Shown piece after piece: positions 12,072 to 22,597 of a stretch of DNA of 64,000 nucleotides. Below the pieces are notes generated by a model. It was not told where the DNA came from, did no database searches, and saw only the letters and a program-made list of their open reading frames with translations. Location: positions 317,885,186 through 317,949,185 of the forward strand of contig NC_058520.1 of the NCBI RefSeq assembly GCF_904849725.1, given 5' to 3'. The stretch comes from Hordeum vulgare subsp. vulgare. Its lineage: Eukaryota; Streptophyta; Magnoliopsida; Poales; Poaceae. Every line of letters begins with the position of its first letter. The stretch's first letter is position 1. The position numbers were made by a program, and so were the translations under genes.

Positions 12072-15000
12072 GCCTTCTCATAAATATAACAGAGTACATC
12101 ATGCATACAACCAAAGTAGTTCCGCTACGGACTACAAAACAAGAGAAAAGGATATGCTACCCTGCCTGCTGGCCCACGATCACGACCACGCCTCAATCTT
12201 CTGGATAGTTCACGTATAGGCGGTCGGTCTCCTCATCGTACTGCCACGCCAGCTGTGTGTCGTCGGGATCATCTGTCTCTGGTGTACCTGAACCTGTTGG
12301 TATTGCGGAGGAATCCGTGAGCCACGGGGACTCAGCAATCTAAGACCTTGGTGCTAGAACTAGTCAAGTTATTACGAAGGATAAGGTGAAGTGTTTAAGG
12401 TTGCAGCATCCTAAGCTTAATTTGGTGGCTAACTTACGTAGAGCATTTATGAAGGTGGACTATACTAGCGGTCGTGAATACTTGATCACTAAGTGTTCCT
12501 GAACACCTACCTACGTCAATCATAACCCCACCGTGTTTCCGATCGAAGAGAGATCTTCGAGGGGACAGTCACGGTTAGGCACACGGTTGGCAATTTTATT
12601 AGCTTTTGTTTAAGTTATCTAGTATCGGATGTTAACAAAATATTCCAAGTTGCCACATAACCGCGGGCATGGCTTTTCGAAAGATTAAACCCTGCAGGGG
12701 TGCTCCAACTAGTCCATCACAAACGTACACGGGCCGCAAAGCAATCCTCTATCATGAATCTCGTGATCTCGTCGGATTCCTTAGAGGAAAAACCTCAACT
12801 CTAGGGAGAACCAAAGCTTCACTGGGATTCCTATACGCAAGATATGTCGCTAAGGTAAGGCAAGACTAGCAGGACCTCACGACGTGTCGACGACCCTGAT
12901 AAGAGCCGCGTATCTCAGTCTTAGGACACGCCGGAGAAGCGAAACGTACAGTGGCCACAGAAATCTCCCGAGTTGCCCCGGGATGGCCCCGCACGGTGCT
13001 CTAGTTTGGACCAACACTCATGAGGAGCACTGGCCCGGGTTGTTGATTAAATTCCTCGGGTAGGCCATTCCCTATGCAAATTATTATTATGTGATTAGCA
13101 AATTAACATCAATGTTGGGTCCTGCCGGACAAGCCTTAGCACTACGCGATTTATCGAGGGGGTCCCCATAACAACCCCGAACGTGTTAGGAGCGATCATT
13201 ATGGAATCAAACACCGGTAACCGGTAACTATGGCGGCAATAACGGAACAAAGCACCCGGCAAAAGGCTAGGCCTTCCGTCATTTACCAGGTATATAGGTG
13301 TATTAATTAAATAACAGAATTTAAGATAATGATATCAAGCTCATGTTATCACATGATTCAAAGCACCTGCATCTAGCAACGCTAACATTAGTAGCTGAGC
13401 AAAGCCTACTTAGCCATTCAAGTTTGCTAGGGAGGGATCAGTGTATGGGTTCATGGCATATCAAGAGGCAAATATTTTAGTGGTAGGCAGCGAGTACATG
13501 ACAAGGAAACGTAATCTAGCATAACAAGTCTAGAGATGGAATCAAGGTCATATCATCTTGCCTGTGATATCCTCAGCTTGGAATGGTTCTTGATCGTCCT
13601 GCACGTTCTCTCCTGACTCCACGTATTCATTCCCCGATCCCGGTGCTACCCAACATAAGAATAACATCCAATGAACAACATCACCTCAAGATGCAACAAG
13701 CACATGATGCATGAGATGAAAATGAGCATGCATCACTATTTCTATCACTAACACAAGCATAAGGAGTGAATACATGATCCTGGACAGAACTGCATGCTAA
13801 CCTATTTTGACATGCATGAGAATGACATGATCAGATGCGTCTCGTGAAAATGATGCAAAACCATATAAAGAATATTACAATCGGAGCTACGGATCAATGG
13901 GAATCAACGAAACAAGATATGAAGCCGTACGTGTCAAAATCATCACCACACACTCAAATGGCACAAATCTGGTATTCCCATGTTGCCAAGACATAAAAAA
14001 ACCATCATGGATGGGGTGAAGCAAGGAAGAACACCACAACATCAACTAAGCACTCACAAACTTCAAAATGTGAAAACTACACAATCTGCCATAAACTGCA
14101 TCATAGCACTTTGTGAGCTACATGCAAAGCACCTACAGCCACCCAACTATGACAAATAATATATGTGGCTGTAGCTAGCCAAAAATACTACAAGCACAAG
14201 CAAGAATCACACAAAAAGGAATTAAACACAGAAAGTTATAAGGCTGCAAACTTGCCCAAAAACATCCGTTTTCAGGGACTTCATGAAAATTCCAGATTCT
14301 CACTTTCTGTCTATGCTCTGAAGCATTTTGACAGCAGCCAAAACAATAGCTACATGGCTCCAAATGAAATGAAATTTTACAGGGAGCTAGACAAACATAA
14401 CAGGTCCAACTGTCCAGTTGAAAGCTAGGGCTAGACCACAACACAATGACCAGCACAACCTCATCTACAGGAGAAGAAAATATAAACAGATTCTCAGACA
14501 TAGTGAAAATCTCAGATTTTCACTAATCTGGAATTTCAGCCACATGCCTACTTTGAGTGGGCATAACTTGCACATATGGAATCCTAATCATGAGATGAAA
14601 CCAACAAGATGTAGAGGGGGTGACCCTCTACTAGCACAACCAAGAAACAAACACAAGAGCACGCCACAACTCATGCAACCAAGATCTAAACATAGAAGAA
14701 AATGAAAATATGTCATCTCCAGAAAATCTTCCAATAGCAAAACTGAGTTCACCAATGGGTTCCTTGGGAGATTCTACCACAAAATCATATATAATATGCA
14801 TACTCTTGTTTAGAGCAAGTGGCCACAAACTAGGAAGGAAAAGCTACATAGATTCCTACATAGTGAATAGTGCAACATTTCATGCAACTCTCACTAGAAC
14901 CACTATCACATAGCTATGATCATGTGCACAAAGACAATATGGACATGAGGGTTTGGACCCCATGTTGGTGTCAGGCACATCAACAACACATGCACATCTC

Positions 15001-15700
15001 TCACTAAATCACCCACACACACACACATCATGCCTTCTCTCATATTTAACATGACGAGGTGCACAAGTTGCAAATGGGGCTGTTTTCACCACACACATGT
15101 CATCATCACCACCACCTCATCACAAGCCCCTAAGACCCTAAGAACAACATGAGGGGGAAAACTACCATGCAAGTAATATGGAAGCATCACTAACATGCAC
15201 TTACTAGGAACCCCATGTGTGTGCATCACCTACACACACATCATCTCAACACACACACACACCTACTCATGTGCAAACCACCTAGTAGCCACCAAACCTC
15301 CTACACATGCTAGCATAGCAAAATATTACTAACACATGCATATGACTCAAACACACACATACATGCATACACTAGCATCACCACATGTGTGTGCAACACA
15401 TACACACACATGCACACACCTACTGCCATATAACTAGCCACATAAGCACAATGAAACAAGCCACCTACACATACTACTATACATGGTAAGCACCACACAC
15501 ACTACCTATGTGAGCATCACCACATGTGTGTGCACACACACACACACCTACACCTCACATATGAACACACATACACATATACAATCTGCCACCTCTCTAG
15601 CCAGCAAAAGAGAAATACAATGCCACTTGTCACCTATTAAATTAGGCACAAGTGTAGCAAACAATGCAAAGGGTAAAAAATAGCAAGAAGGAAAAAAAGA
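12072..15700 (-). other. Copy A non-coding body, AC-rich in its last part
   Basis: There is no supported gene. Blocks shared with copy B include the segment around 12300-12560 and the one around 13540-13680. The stretch 15000-15600 is rich in CA dinucleotides and short ACACAC runs, which explains the Thr/His-rich open frames there. Confidence 0.6.
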
Positions 15701-15703
15701 AAA

Positions 15704-15776
15704 AGGGGCAGCCTGGGATTTGAACCCCTGTGCCCCTGGTGCAACACCACTGCACAACAACTGCGCTACTTCCTTC
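15704..15776 (-). other. tRNA-like module 1 in copy A
   Basis: On the minus strand a perfect RNA polymerase III B box GGTTCAAATCC (15716-15726) follows an A-box-like TAGCGCAGTTGTTG (15755-15768) at tRNA-like spacing. The T-stem has only three good pairs, and no acceptor stem was found, so this is a tRNA-derived or tRNA-like sequence rather than a functional gene. It is paired with module 2. Confidence 0.5.
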
Positions 15777-15854
15777 TGCTCGACAGAGAAGGATGCCCAA
15801 ACAGGTTAACTAGTCCCTGTGTGCTACTGTGCAGGAGCAAGCGAAACAAATAAA

Positions 15855-15933
15855 AGGTGCCGAGGGGGGAATCGAACCCGCGCCCTCCATCAGGCACACA
15901 ACACTTGCTACCACTTGGCTACGATACGGCGTC
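15855..15933 (-). other. tRNA-like module 2 in copy A
   Basis: On the minus strand there is an A box TAGCCAAGTGG (15911-15921) and a perfect B box GGTTCGATTCC (15868-15878). The span is about 78 nt, the size of a tRNA. One possible acceptor stem (GACGCCG with CGGCACC) forms five of seven pairs, but the spacing to the T arm is off by about two bases. It is likely a decayed tRNA-like module. Confidence 0.5.
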
Positions 15934-16576
15934 TGAACATATAAGCACATCGAAACAGAAAAAGAGCCCCTCTCTGCTTATCTGCTGCCGACGGCTAGCC
16001 GGAAAAGGGGAGGGATCTTGCTGGCGATGTGCTACGAATTGGTCTACGACTCCTATATGGAAGGTTGCTTGGGCAACCACGGTTCCATTTCTACCGCGAT
16101 TACTACCCGAGAGGCTCTACATCATCGTGGCCACGGAGAGCGGCAGTTCCGGCGGCAGAGAGCTTCACGCCGACGATTATACGGCTACATCCCTCGATCT
16201 GGGACAGGAAGGAAGGAGGAGGAGTGCTACCTCACGCACGGGTCGAGGAGGAAGTGCCCCGTAGAGGAACTAGAGGAAGAAGGGCGCCGGCGAAGCGGCT
16301 CATCGGAGAAGGCACGCCGTCGGGAAGAAGAGGAAGCAGCGGCGATGAGGGTGATCCAGCGACGGGAATGAGCTCCTGGAGAGGTCTGCGAGCTCATGGA
16401 CCCTTCGACGAGGAGGAAGGGGCACCACAGCGACGCGACGACCTCCTTCACCCGTCGGCCATGGCGGATCCGTTGCTCTTACCTTTCTGCGACGTTACAG
16501 AGAGGAGGGGGAAGAGATCTGGGTGGAGCAGCGGCGGAAGAGGGAACCCTAGCCAAGGCACGGATGCCAAGGGGGC

Positions 16577-16584
16577 CTATATAG
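16577..16584 (-). promoter_or_regulatory. Candidate LTR promoter TATA box in copy A
   Basis: CTATATAG (its own reverse complement) sits in the GC-rich leader. On the minus strand it is followed within about 50 bp by a pyrimidine- and GC-rich stretch containing CTAGGGTTCCCT, typical of grass LTR leaders. Copy B has a weaker AT-rich equivalent near 46338. The strand follows the LTR orientation. Confidence 0.4.
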
Positions 16585-17388
16585 CGCGAGGGGGAGCGTG
16601 GGGCGTGTCGTCGGCCATGTGCGCGCTCTCTCTCGGTGGAGCAGAGGGGATCGAAGAGAGGGGATGACAGGTGGGGCCATCTGCCTCGCTGGAAAGGGGA
16701 GGAAGAAAGGTGTCGTGCGCGTGGGTGAGGGAGTATGGGCCGGCCTGTGAGAGAGAGGTAGCCACTGGCGCCACTTAGAAGAAAAGAAAGCCTTTGGCAT
16801 TTTCTATTTAAAGAAAGGCTAGAAGGAAAAAGAAATAAACAAGGCAAACTAGTGTGGATAAAATCAAAAGAAAATACCCCCTCGTCATAGAAAAATATGA
16901 CCTATTTAAATAAAACAAGAACAAGATTTTTAGGAGCAAGCAATATTTCACAAAACAGAATTAATGCCTCTGTTTTGTATTTATTGCACCTGTTTAAAAC
17001 ACTTTTACAATCACCAAACTTGCACAACTTAACACCCACAATATTCCTTAAACATTGGACATTTTAAAATCAGGGAAGGAATAGTTGGCGTAAGGAGATA
17101 GAGATAAATTGAGAGAGAGGGTCTTCTTTTGAAAACTAGTGCCACCACAATACTATTACTACTAGTCACATAAAATCACAAGATAACCACACCACATGAG
17201 AACACAATCAAACTGAAGACAAGACATGGCATGAAATGATATGTTATGCATGCATGCAAGGGAAGGAAACAAAAAGGAACATCACATGAAGTCATGGCAC
17301 AAATGATATCATCATAACCCTGACAAGATGGACCCACTTGCAATAGGTTCCAAATATGGCAATTACACACTTGGGGTATTACATACAT

Positions 17389-18568
17389 GGTGTTCTTGAG
17401 GAAGAGGTTTACATGAAACAACCTCGTGGTTTTAAAAATCCACATGCGCCCTCTTATGTGTGCAAACTTGACAAAGCCATGTATGGATTAAAACAGGCTC
17501 CAAGAGCATCGTATTCTCGTCTCAGCAAAAAGATGCAAGCACTTGGGTTCATTCCTTCCAAATCTGACACTTCATTATTTATTTATAACAAATCAAATAC
17601 ATCCATATTTGTTCTCATATATGTTGATGATATCATTGTGACAAGCTCACCTAATGAAGCTATAACAGGATTGTTAAGAGATTTAAGTGCAGAGTTTGCC
17701 CTTAAGGATTTGGGAGATCTACACTACTTTCTTGGCATTGAGGTAAAAAGGCACAAGGACGGTCTTCATCTTTCCCAAGCTAAGTATGCAACAGATCTAG
17801 TAAAGAAGGTTGGTCTACAAAATTGCAAGCCAGTACCCACTCCTTTATCTAGCATAGAAAAACTATCTCTTTTTGAAGGAGAACTTCTGAACCCAGATGA
17901 TAGCACAAGATACAGAAGTTTAGTAGGTGCACTCCAGTACTTAACACTTACTAGACCTGACATATCATTTGTTGTAAATAAGGTCTGTCAGTTTCTTCAT
18001 GCACCTACTACAGTTCACTTCACTGCTGCAAAACGTATTGTGAGATATGTGAAAAATACTTTGAGCATTGGTTTAAATTTCTGCAAGTCTCCATCTACAC
18101 TTGTTAGTGCATTCTCTGACTCAGACTGGGCAGGTTGTGTGGATGATAGACGCTCAACTGGTGGATTTGCAGTTTTTTGGACCTAACTTGATATCATGGT
18201 GTGCAAGAAAACAAGCAACTGTCTCTAGGTCTAGCACAGAAGCAGAATATAAAGCATTGGCCAATGCAATAGCAGAAATAATATGGGTGCAGTCCATTCT
18301 CAAGGAACTAGGTATGAGAAGCACTAAAGCTCCATGTTTATGGTGTGACAATCTAGGTGCTACTTATCTATCAACAAATCCAATTTTTCATGCCAGAACT
18401 AAACACATTGAGATAGATTTTCACTTTGTTCGAGAAAGAGTTGCTAATAAACTTCTAGACATTAGGTTTATTCACTCAAAGGACCAGGTTGCAGATGGTT
18501 TTACCAAGCCTCTTCCTACAAGAAGTTTTGAGGACTTCAAGCATAATCTCAACTTGATAAAGTTGTGA
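17389..18568 (+). pseudogene. Copia reverse transcriptase C-terminal half and RNase H
   Basis: The frame continues the codons cut at 10113: [15 protein letters not shown], then [16 protein letters not shown], then the catalytic YVDDIIV, intact here. [15 protein letters not shown] segment follows. RNase H begins near 18110 with SDSDWAGC and continues with [20 protein letters not shown] and a [13 protein letters not shown] block, ending at TGA 18566-18568. A one-base shift in a T-run near 18175 moves RNase H into another frame. Apart from that this half is well preserved, unlike the integrase half. Confidence 0.9.
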
Positions 18569-18570
18569 TT

Positions 18571-18579
18571 AAGGGAGGG
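18571..18579 (+). other. Polypurine tract of the Copia element
   Basis: AAGGGAGGG directly precedes the 3' LTR, as expected for plus-strand priming. Confidence 0.85.
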
Positions 18580-18827
18580 TGTTGAACATATATGTTGCGG
18601 CTAAGGATCTCAACCGAGCCAGGAGAGGTTTATCTCTATCTCCAATCTAGGAGGTTTAAGTTAGATAGTACTCATGTAATGTTTAAACTCTTATCTATCT
18701 CTTGCTTTCCTTGATCTCCAAGATTGTAATCCTAACCTCCTGTACGCGGTATGAGGGCTCGTAACCCAACTATATAACAGGCAGCACGTCGGCCTAGATG
18801 GTTAAGACGTTTCCGCATTATCACACA
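18580..18827 (+). repeat. 3' LTR of the Copia element
   Basis: It starts TGTTGAACATATATG and ends TCACACA before the GGGCA duplication. It differs from the 5' LTR by nine substitutions (eight transitions) and one 6-bp gap in my base-by-base comparison. Confidence 0.92.
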
Positions 18828-18832
18828 GGGCA

Positions 18833-19352
18833 CGGGGTCGGGATAGATGGGGATGGTGATGGCAGCGGCACGGGCCTCTTTGACGTTGGAAAGGGCACCA
18901 ACTTGGTTGGAAAAATCCATCGAACAGGGTGGTGGGTGCCATCGCTATGCAATCAAGGAATACGTTGTGGATGACCTCTAGGACCTCCTGGGGCTTGGTG
19001 CTGGAGCAGGAAACGTCAGGGATGGCCGTCGATGCGTCTTTTATGCTCTCCGGTGGATGGTTGGTGATTGTGGAGTTTGGACGACTGCGGGCGTGCTGGT
19101 GGCCCCACGGAGTTTCTCGGTGAGGGACCTGATGGCGGTGGTGTAAGCGTCGAGTCTGGAGTCGAGCCGCTCGAGATACTCCTGGATGGATAGATCCATG
19201 GCTTCCCAATGAGAAGGTGCTTGATAAATCACCAAGGAAGGAGTGGTGTCTAGTCTCTTATACGAGAAGTACAGATCCATGGCTTCCCAACGAGAAGGAG
19301 CTTGATGAATCACCAAGGAAGGAGTGGTGTCTAGTCTTTGATTGATACCAGA
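18833..19352 (-). mobile_element. Antisense Gypsy leader and gag start, decayed
   Basis: Read on the minus strand, a primer-like TGGTATCAATC (19340-19350) is followed by an open stretch with a coiled-coil-like gag start (IQEYLERLDSRLDAY). Scraps in several frames follow. A near-perfect duplication (19192-19272 and 19273-19338, period 81 bp) repeats the leader around the start codon. The sequence continues at 6338 beyond the Copia insertion. No pol motif remains. Confidence 0.5.
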
Positions 19353-19386
19353 TGTAAGAGTATAGTTGGGGGATCGCTCTTCCTTA

Positions 19387-19679
19387 GGCCTCGTTTGACA
19401 CGGGGGGATTCAAGAGGTCTCGAGAGGAAAATCCCTGGGAGGGTTAGAAACCCCACAAAACCCCGGGCGCCCATTTGATAGAAGGGGTTTTCTTAGCCGA
19501 ATACCCTCCATTCCCCTTCAATCCCTTTCTATTCATGTGTTTCAGGACCCTCCTCCATGGACTGGTGGTAGCAAATCCCCGAGGATTTGAGAGGATTGGG
19601 TGCAAGGAAGGGATTCACCAAATCCCCTCAAATCCCCTCCTCTCCAAACCTCCCCAATCCACTTCTACCAAACAAAGCC
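19387..19679. mobile_element. Tourist-like MITE (PIF/Harbinger type)
   Basis: It is 293 bp long with inverted ends GGCCTCGTTTGACAC and GGCTTTGTTTGGTAG and a TTA target duplication (19384-19386, 19680-19682). The three-base TTA duplication and GGCCTTGTTTGG-like ends are typical of grass Tourist/Harbinger MITEs. Non-coding. Confidence 0.8.
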
Positions 19680-19979
19680 TTAGGTAGCAATCACTCACAG
19701 AGGAACAATTGGATGTAGCGATTACAATTGGATACAAGTATCAGGAAGAACAAGAATGAACATAGAAGAGCAGATATAGGAGAAGAGAGGAAGGTAGCCG
19801 CCGAGTTCATCATCGTGGGCTGGCCCAAGAGGAAGCCCATGTAGGTGTAAAGGTTAGGAGGACTCCTAACAATTACTGTGGGATGTAACTTCCAATCATT
19901 GTCATTTTGTTGTTCAATTGGAATATAAAACTGAAAATGAAGAGAATTAGATGGCGGGTAGTGAGAACCAATCACCTGA

Positions 19980-20283
19980 GGCCTTGTTTGGTACTAGTGT
20001 ATTTTAGGGAATTTATGGGGATTATCCCGGTCAAACCCCTCAATCCCCACACATCCCATAACACCATTTGGTTCTAGTGTATTTGACATGTTTCATCTCA
20101 ACAATTCCCCTCAAATCCTCAAATTATAGTGCATTTTTCTCAATACACAATACACTACCCCTACCTAGTGTATTGGGGATAAATGGGGATTTGAAGGGAT
20201 TGGGTGAAGGTTGGGGTTTCACCCAATCCCTTGGAGGATTATCCCCACCAATCTCCTCAAAAACACTAGTACCAAACAAGGCC
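19980..20283. mobile_element. MITE with perfect 21-bp inverted ends
   Basis: The first 20 bases GGCCTTGTTTGGTACTAGTG recur inverted at the other end, and the match runs 21 bases. The duplication is TGA (19977-19979, 20284-20286). It is 304 bp long and non-coding, with many internal CCAATCCC-like repeats. Its ends are related to those of the MITE at 19387 but better preserved, suggesting a younger insertion. Confidence 0.85.
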
Positions 20284-20559
20284 TGAAGAATGTGAAGTCT
20301 GTCACTGTTGCAAGACTTTGGCCAAGCAAAACTTCCCAGTCCCCGGTGACCTGTACAAGAGAAACGCCCTTTCTGGCCACCACTTGACTGCAACTTGATT
20401 CTCCAACAGATTTTGATCGATGACAAACAAAAACGATACATGATGAATTGAGGTGACATCACCGAAGCTGCTAGTAGCACCCTGACGGGGAGCACGACGG
20501 CCTCCTACAGCCCCGTGAAGCGCCTGCTTGGCAGCCGAAGCGGGGACCTCCTATGTGGC

Positions 20560-21025
20560 GCTTCAGGTGCCATTAGGGGGCGCCACTAGGGAAAACAGAT
20601 GCCTACAGCGGCCCTTTTCATGGACCGACCCATATTAAATTCGTTGATTATTAAAAAATCAAAAAAATTCAGATTTACAAAAAAAATTCAATGATTATGA
20701 ACAAAAGTTCACCGATTTTTGGAAACATGTTCATGTATTTTCAAAAAGTTCACAGAATCCAGAAAAAATATCATCGATTTTAAAAAAAAGTTCATCATTT
20801 TTAAAAATAGTTCAGTGATTTCGAAAAAAGTTCATCAATTTTAAATTATGTTCATAAATTTTAGAAAAACTTCATCGATTTCAAAAAAAAGTTCAACGAT
20901 TTTCAAAAAAATTCACGGACTAAAACAGTTTATGGGCTAAAAAAGTATAAAAAGTTACTAGATGCGTCGGCCCATTGCGGTGCGCTGTAGGCGCTGGTTA
21001 GCACATTTTGCCTTTAACCGGCGCG
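20560..21025. mobile_element. Small inverted-repeat element with AT-rich tandem core
   Basis: The ends share an imperfect inverted block including GCCTACAGCG and CCGAC-CAT. The core is AT-rich and repetitive. It looks like a Mutator-type or unclassified MITE. No target duplication could be fixed. Confidence 0.45.
20710..20930 (+). repeat. About 20-bp tandem repeats
   Basis: The unit is roughly AAAAAAGTTCATCGATTTT, repeated about nine to ten times with substitutions and small length changes. It makes up most of the core of the element at 20560-21025. Confidence 0.75.
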
Positions 21026-21405
21026 TGTGGCGCTAAATAGGGTTTGCCGCAGAAGCGGTGGAATTGCCGTCGAGGAGCTTACGGGTCTGCTTGCGCGAGC
21101 GACAAACCCAGGACCCTGGTGTAGATGGTGTCGCACAACCATGGCGCCGCCACAGCTCAACCCCCGCCGCCCTAGAAGCACCCTGCCATCTCCGACCAGC
21201 AACGCCACCATGATTTCGCTCTCCAGACACAACCCGCCCGACGCGCTGACACCCAGGCGCGCGCGAAGCCTCGCCAACAACCTGGTCTCTTCCATATCTT
21301 CCTACTACTCCGCTGACCAAGCACTACCCTCCCCAAAATGTGCACGAGAGAGAGGGAAAGGGAGAAAGAAACTGGATAAGGGAGTGTTAAGATAAGGCAG
21401 AGTGA
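21026..21405. other. GC-rich stretch, no supported gene
   Basis: A 122-residue plus-strand frame (21027-21395) and overlapping minus-strand frames are open, but none has a domain, a plausible start context or preserved counterpart. I see nothing else here. Confidence 0.4.
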
Positions 21406-22597
21406 GAGCATCTACCTTGTAAAAGTCGACCCTTAACGCATACTAGATCCCGTAAAAAGGTCGAACCTGTATAATTTCGATGAGTATACGAATTTGGCAC
21501 TTTTTTGCCAAAACAGTATGCATATCCTGGGTCCGGCCCGTAAAAGAAAATATCTTGGCCCGAAAAAGACCCTCTCCATCGCTATTTACGCGGTCACCCC
21601 GCTTGGATACAGGTGAAACCCTGTCGTCGCTCCGTCGCGATTCCTCTCCCACTCCGCCCCAATTTATTGTTGCCGGCAAGCCCAGAAAGAACTAGCGACC
21701 CGTCCCTACCCATGGTCGTCTATGGAAATGGTGGGGATGGCCCGGAGCGCCGCCGTCGCTGCATCTCCGACGCCGCACACAAGCGGGGGGCGCGGAGGTG
21801 GCTCAACTATGGGAGCCGTCCGCTGTCGGCTTTCGAACGCGTGAGCTCGACGAGTACAAGCGCGAGCTCGCGGTCCGCAGTCGCACCTTCTTCAACTCCT
21901 CTGCCGCTGGGAGCGCATCTGCAGGCGCCTCAAGCTCGCGACTTACTCTGGTCAAGAGAGAGCCGGAGGAGCTCGGGGCGCTCGTCGTCAAGCTCGAGGC
22001 CGACGCGTACCCGCCACATCGAGGCGTCATCAGCCCCGAGGACTACCTACCCCCGGGACAGGAGGACCACCTCGAGCGCGCCATCATGGAGCGCTCGGTG
22101 AGGGAGGCGGACGAGGCTGACGCGCGCCTTCGTCGCGAGCTCGAGGTCGAGGGCATCTTCCTCGAGCCGGGTGTCACAACGTCGCAGGTGCACGTGTCCA
22201 AGGAGGCGAACCTGGGCGTCATGAAGGTCGAGCAGGCCAAGGTCTGGATCGACCTCGACTCCAACGAAGACTGAGCTCCTCTGGCTCCTCGGTCGAGTTG
22301 TCGCCGATGCACCCGTCGATTTTGGTAGCCTAGGCTCGGGTACGTTGCACGGCCAGAGATCCCCCTATGTAGTACCATGATGTAGTTTGATGAACAACTA
22401 TTTATGACGTATATGATGATCAACTATGTATGATGAATGTTGTTGCAAGTTTCTCCCATGAATGTTTTTTTAATTTGACAGTTCCATATACGGAACAGAT
22501 CGGCAGCGCACGAATTTGCCCCGCAAATCTAATTTGCAACAAACTGTAAACGCGTTTACGTGTCCGACTTTTACAGGGTCTGCTAGAGATGCTCTTA
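21406..22597 (+). mobile_element. Small DNA transposon carrying one ORF
   Basis: The left end GAGCATCTACCTTGTAAAAG and the inverted right end GAGCATCTCTAGCAGACCCT followed by GTAAAAGTCGG are related inverted termini. The GAGCATCT start is common among grass DNA elements of the PIF/Harbinger or related type. No transposase is present, so it would be non-autonomous. The flanking trinucleotides TGA and TTA do not match, so the superfamily stays open. Confidence 0.45.
21798..22274 (+). CDS. Hypothetical 158-residue protein inside a DNA transposon
   Basis: Not recognised as a named family. The frame from ATG 21798 to TGA 22272-22274 is intact. It has a basic helical start (TRELDEYKRELAVRSR, about residues 14-29), a Ser/Ala-rich stretch, and LVKREPEELG at about residues 50-59. 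A long Glu/Arg-rich predicted helix spans about residues 87-120 (EDHLERAIMERSVREA), and the acidic tail ends IDLDSNED. The VKREPEE and IDLDS motifs resemble SUMO-site and SUMO-interaction-like sequences, an inference from shape only. I have an impression of similar lineage-specific Triticeae proteins. The codons are strongly GC-rich, unlike the flanks. The true start could lie upstream, but the frame has no better ATG. Confidence 0.5.
   Translation: MAQLWEPSAVGFRTRELDEYKRELAVRSRTFFNSSAAGSASAGASSSRLTLVKREPEELGALVVKLEADAYPPHRGVISPEDYLPPGQEDHLERAIMERSVREADEADARLRRELEVEGIFLEPGVTTSQVHVSKEANLGVMKVEQAKVWIDLDSNED

Larger units (their letters stand above)
10114..17383 (-). mobile_element. Sukkula-like large solo LTR, copy A
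   Basis: On the minus strand it starts TGTAATACCCCAAGTG and ends ATCTTGGTCGTTACA. It lies in the reverse transcriptase codons between a perfect TACAT duplication (10109-10113 and 17384-17388). Without the nested BARE-1-type LTR it is about 5.45 kb and non-coding. Copy B (41782-47180) is its clear homologue over the full length. Sukkula is known as a non-autonomous Gypsy derivative (LARD) with LTRs of 4.5-5 kb; family membership here rests on length, ends and shared blocks. Only one LTR remains, so it is a solo LTR from recombination. Confidence 0.85.
6344..18827 (+). mobile_element. Hopscotch/Retrofit-type Copia retrotransposon with nested insertions
   Basis: Two LTRs (6344-6597 and 18580-18827) flank gag-pol remnants in Copia order: gag, zinc knuckle, protease, integrase, reverse transcriptase, RNase H. 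A perfect 5-bp target duplication GGGCA lies at 6339-6343 and 18828-18832. Removing the 7.27-kb insertion at 10114-17383 leaves about 5.2 kb, a normal Copia length. The short LTR (about 250 bp) and the peptide style around the protease and GAG-pre-integrase region resemble the Hopscotch/Retrofit (Ale) lineage. The element is dead: several stops and at least two frameshifts interrupt gag-pol, besides the insertion inside the reverse transcriptase. Confidence 0.9.
19353..20480 (-). repeat. LTR of the antisense Gypsy, holding two MITEs
   Basis: The boundary at 19353 is set by the TG/CA next to the primer site. The other end is not defined; I place it near 20480, where a different repeat begins. 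Two small DNA elements with target duplications interrupt it. Confidence 0.35.

Noticed and set aside
15855..15933. A functional tRNA gene
   Set aside because: Boxes are good, but the stems do not pair well enough and no convincing anticodon arm can be drawn.
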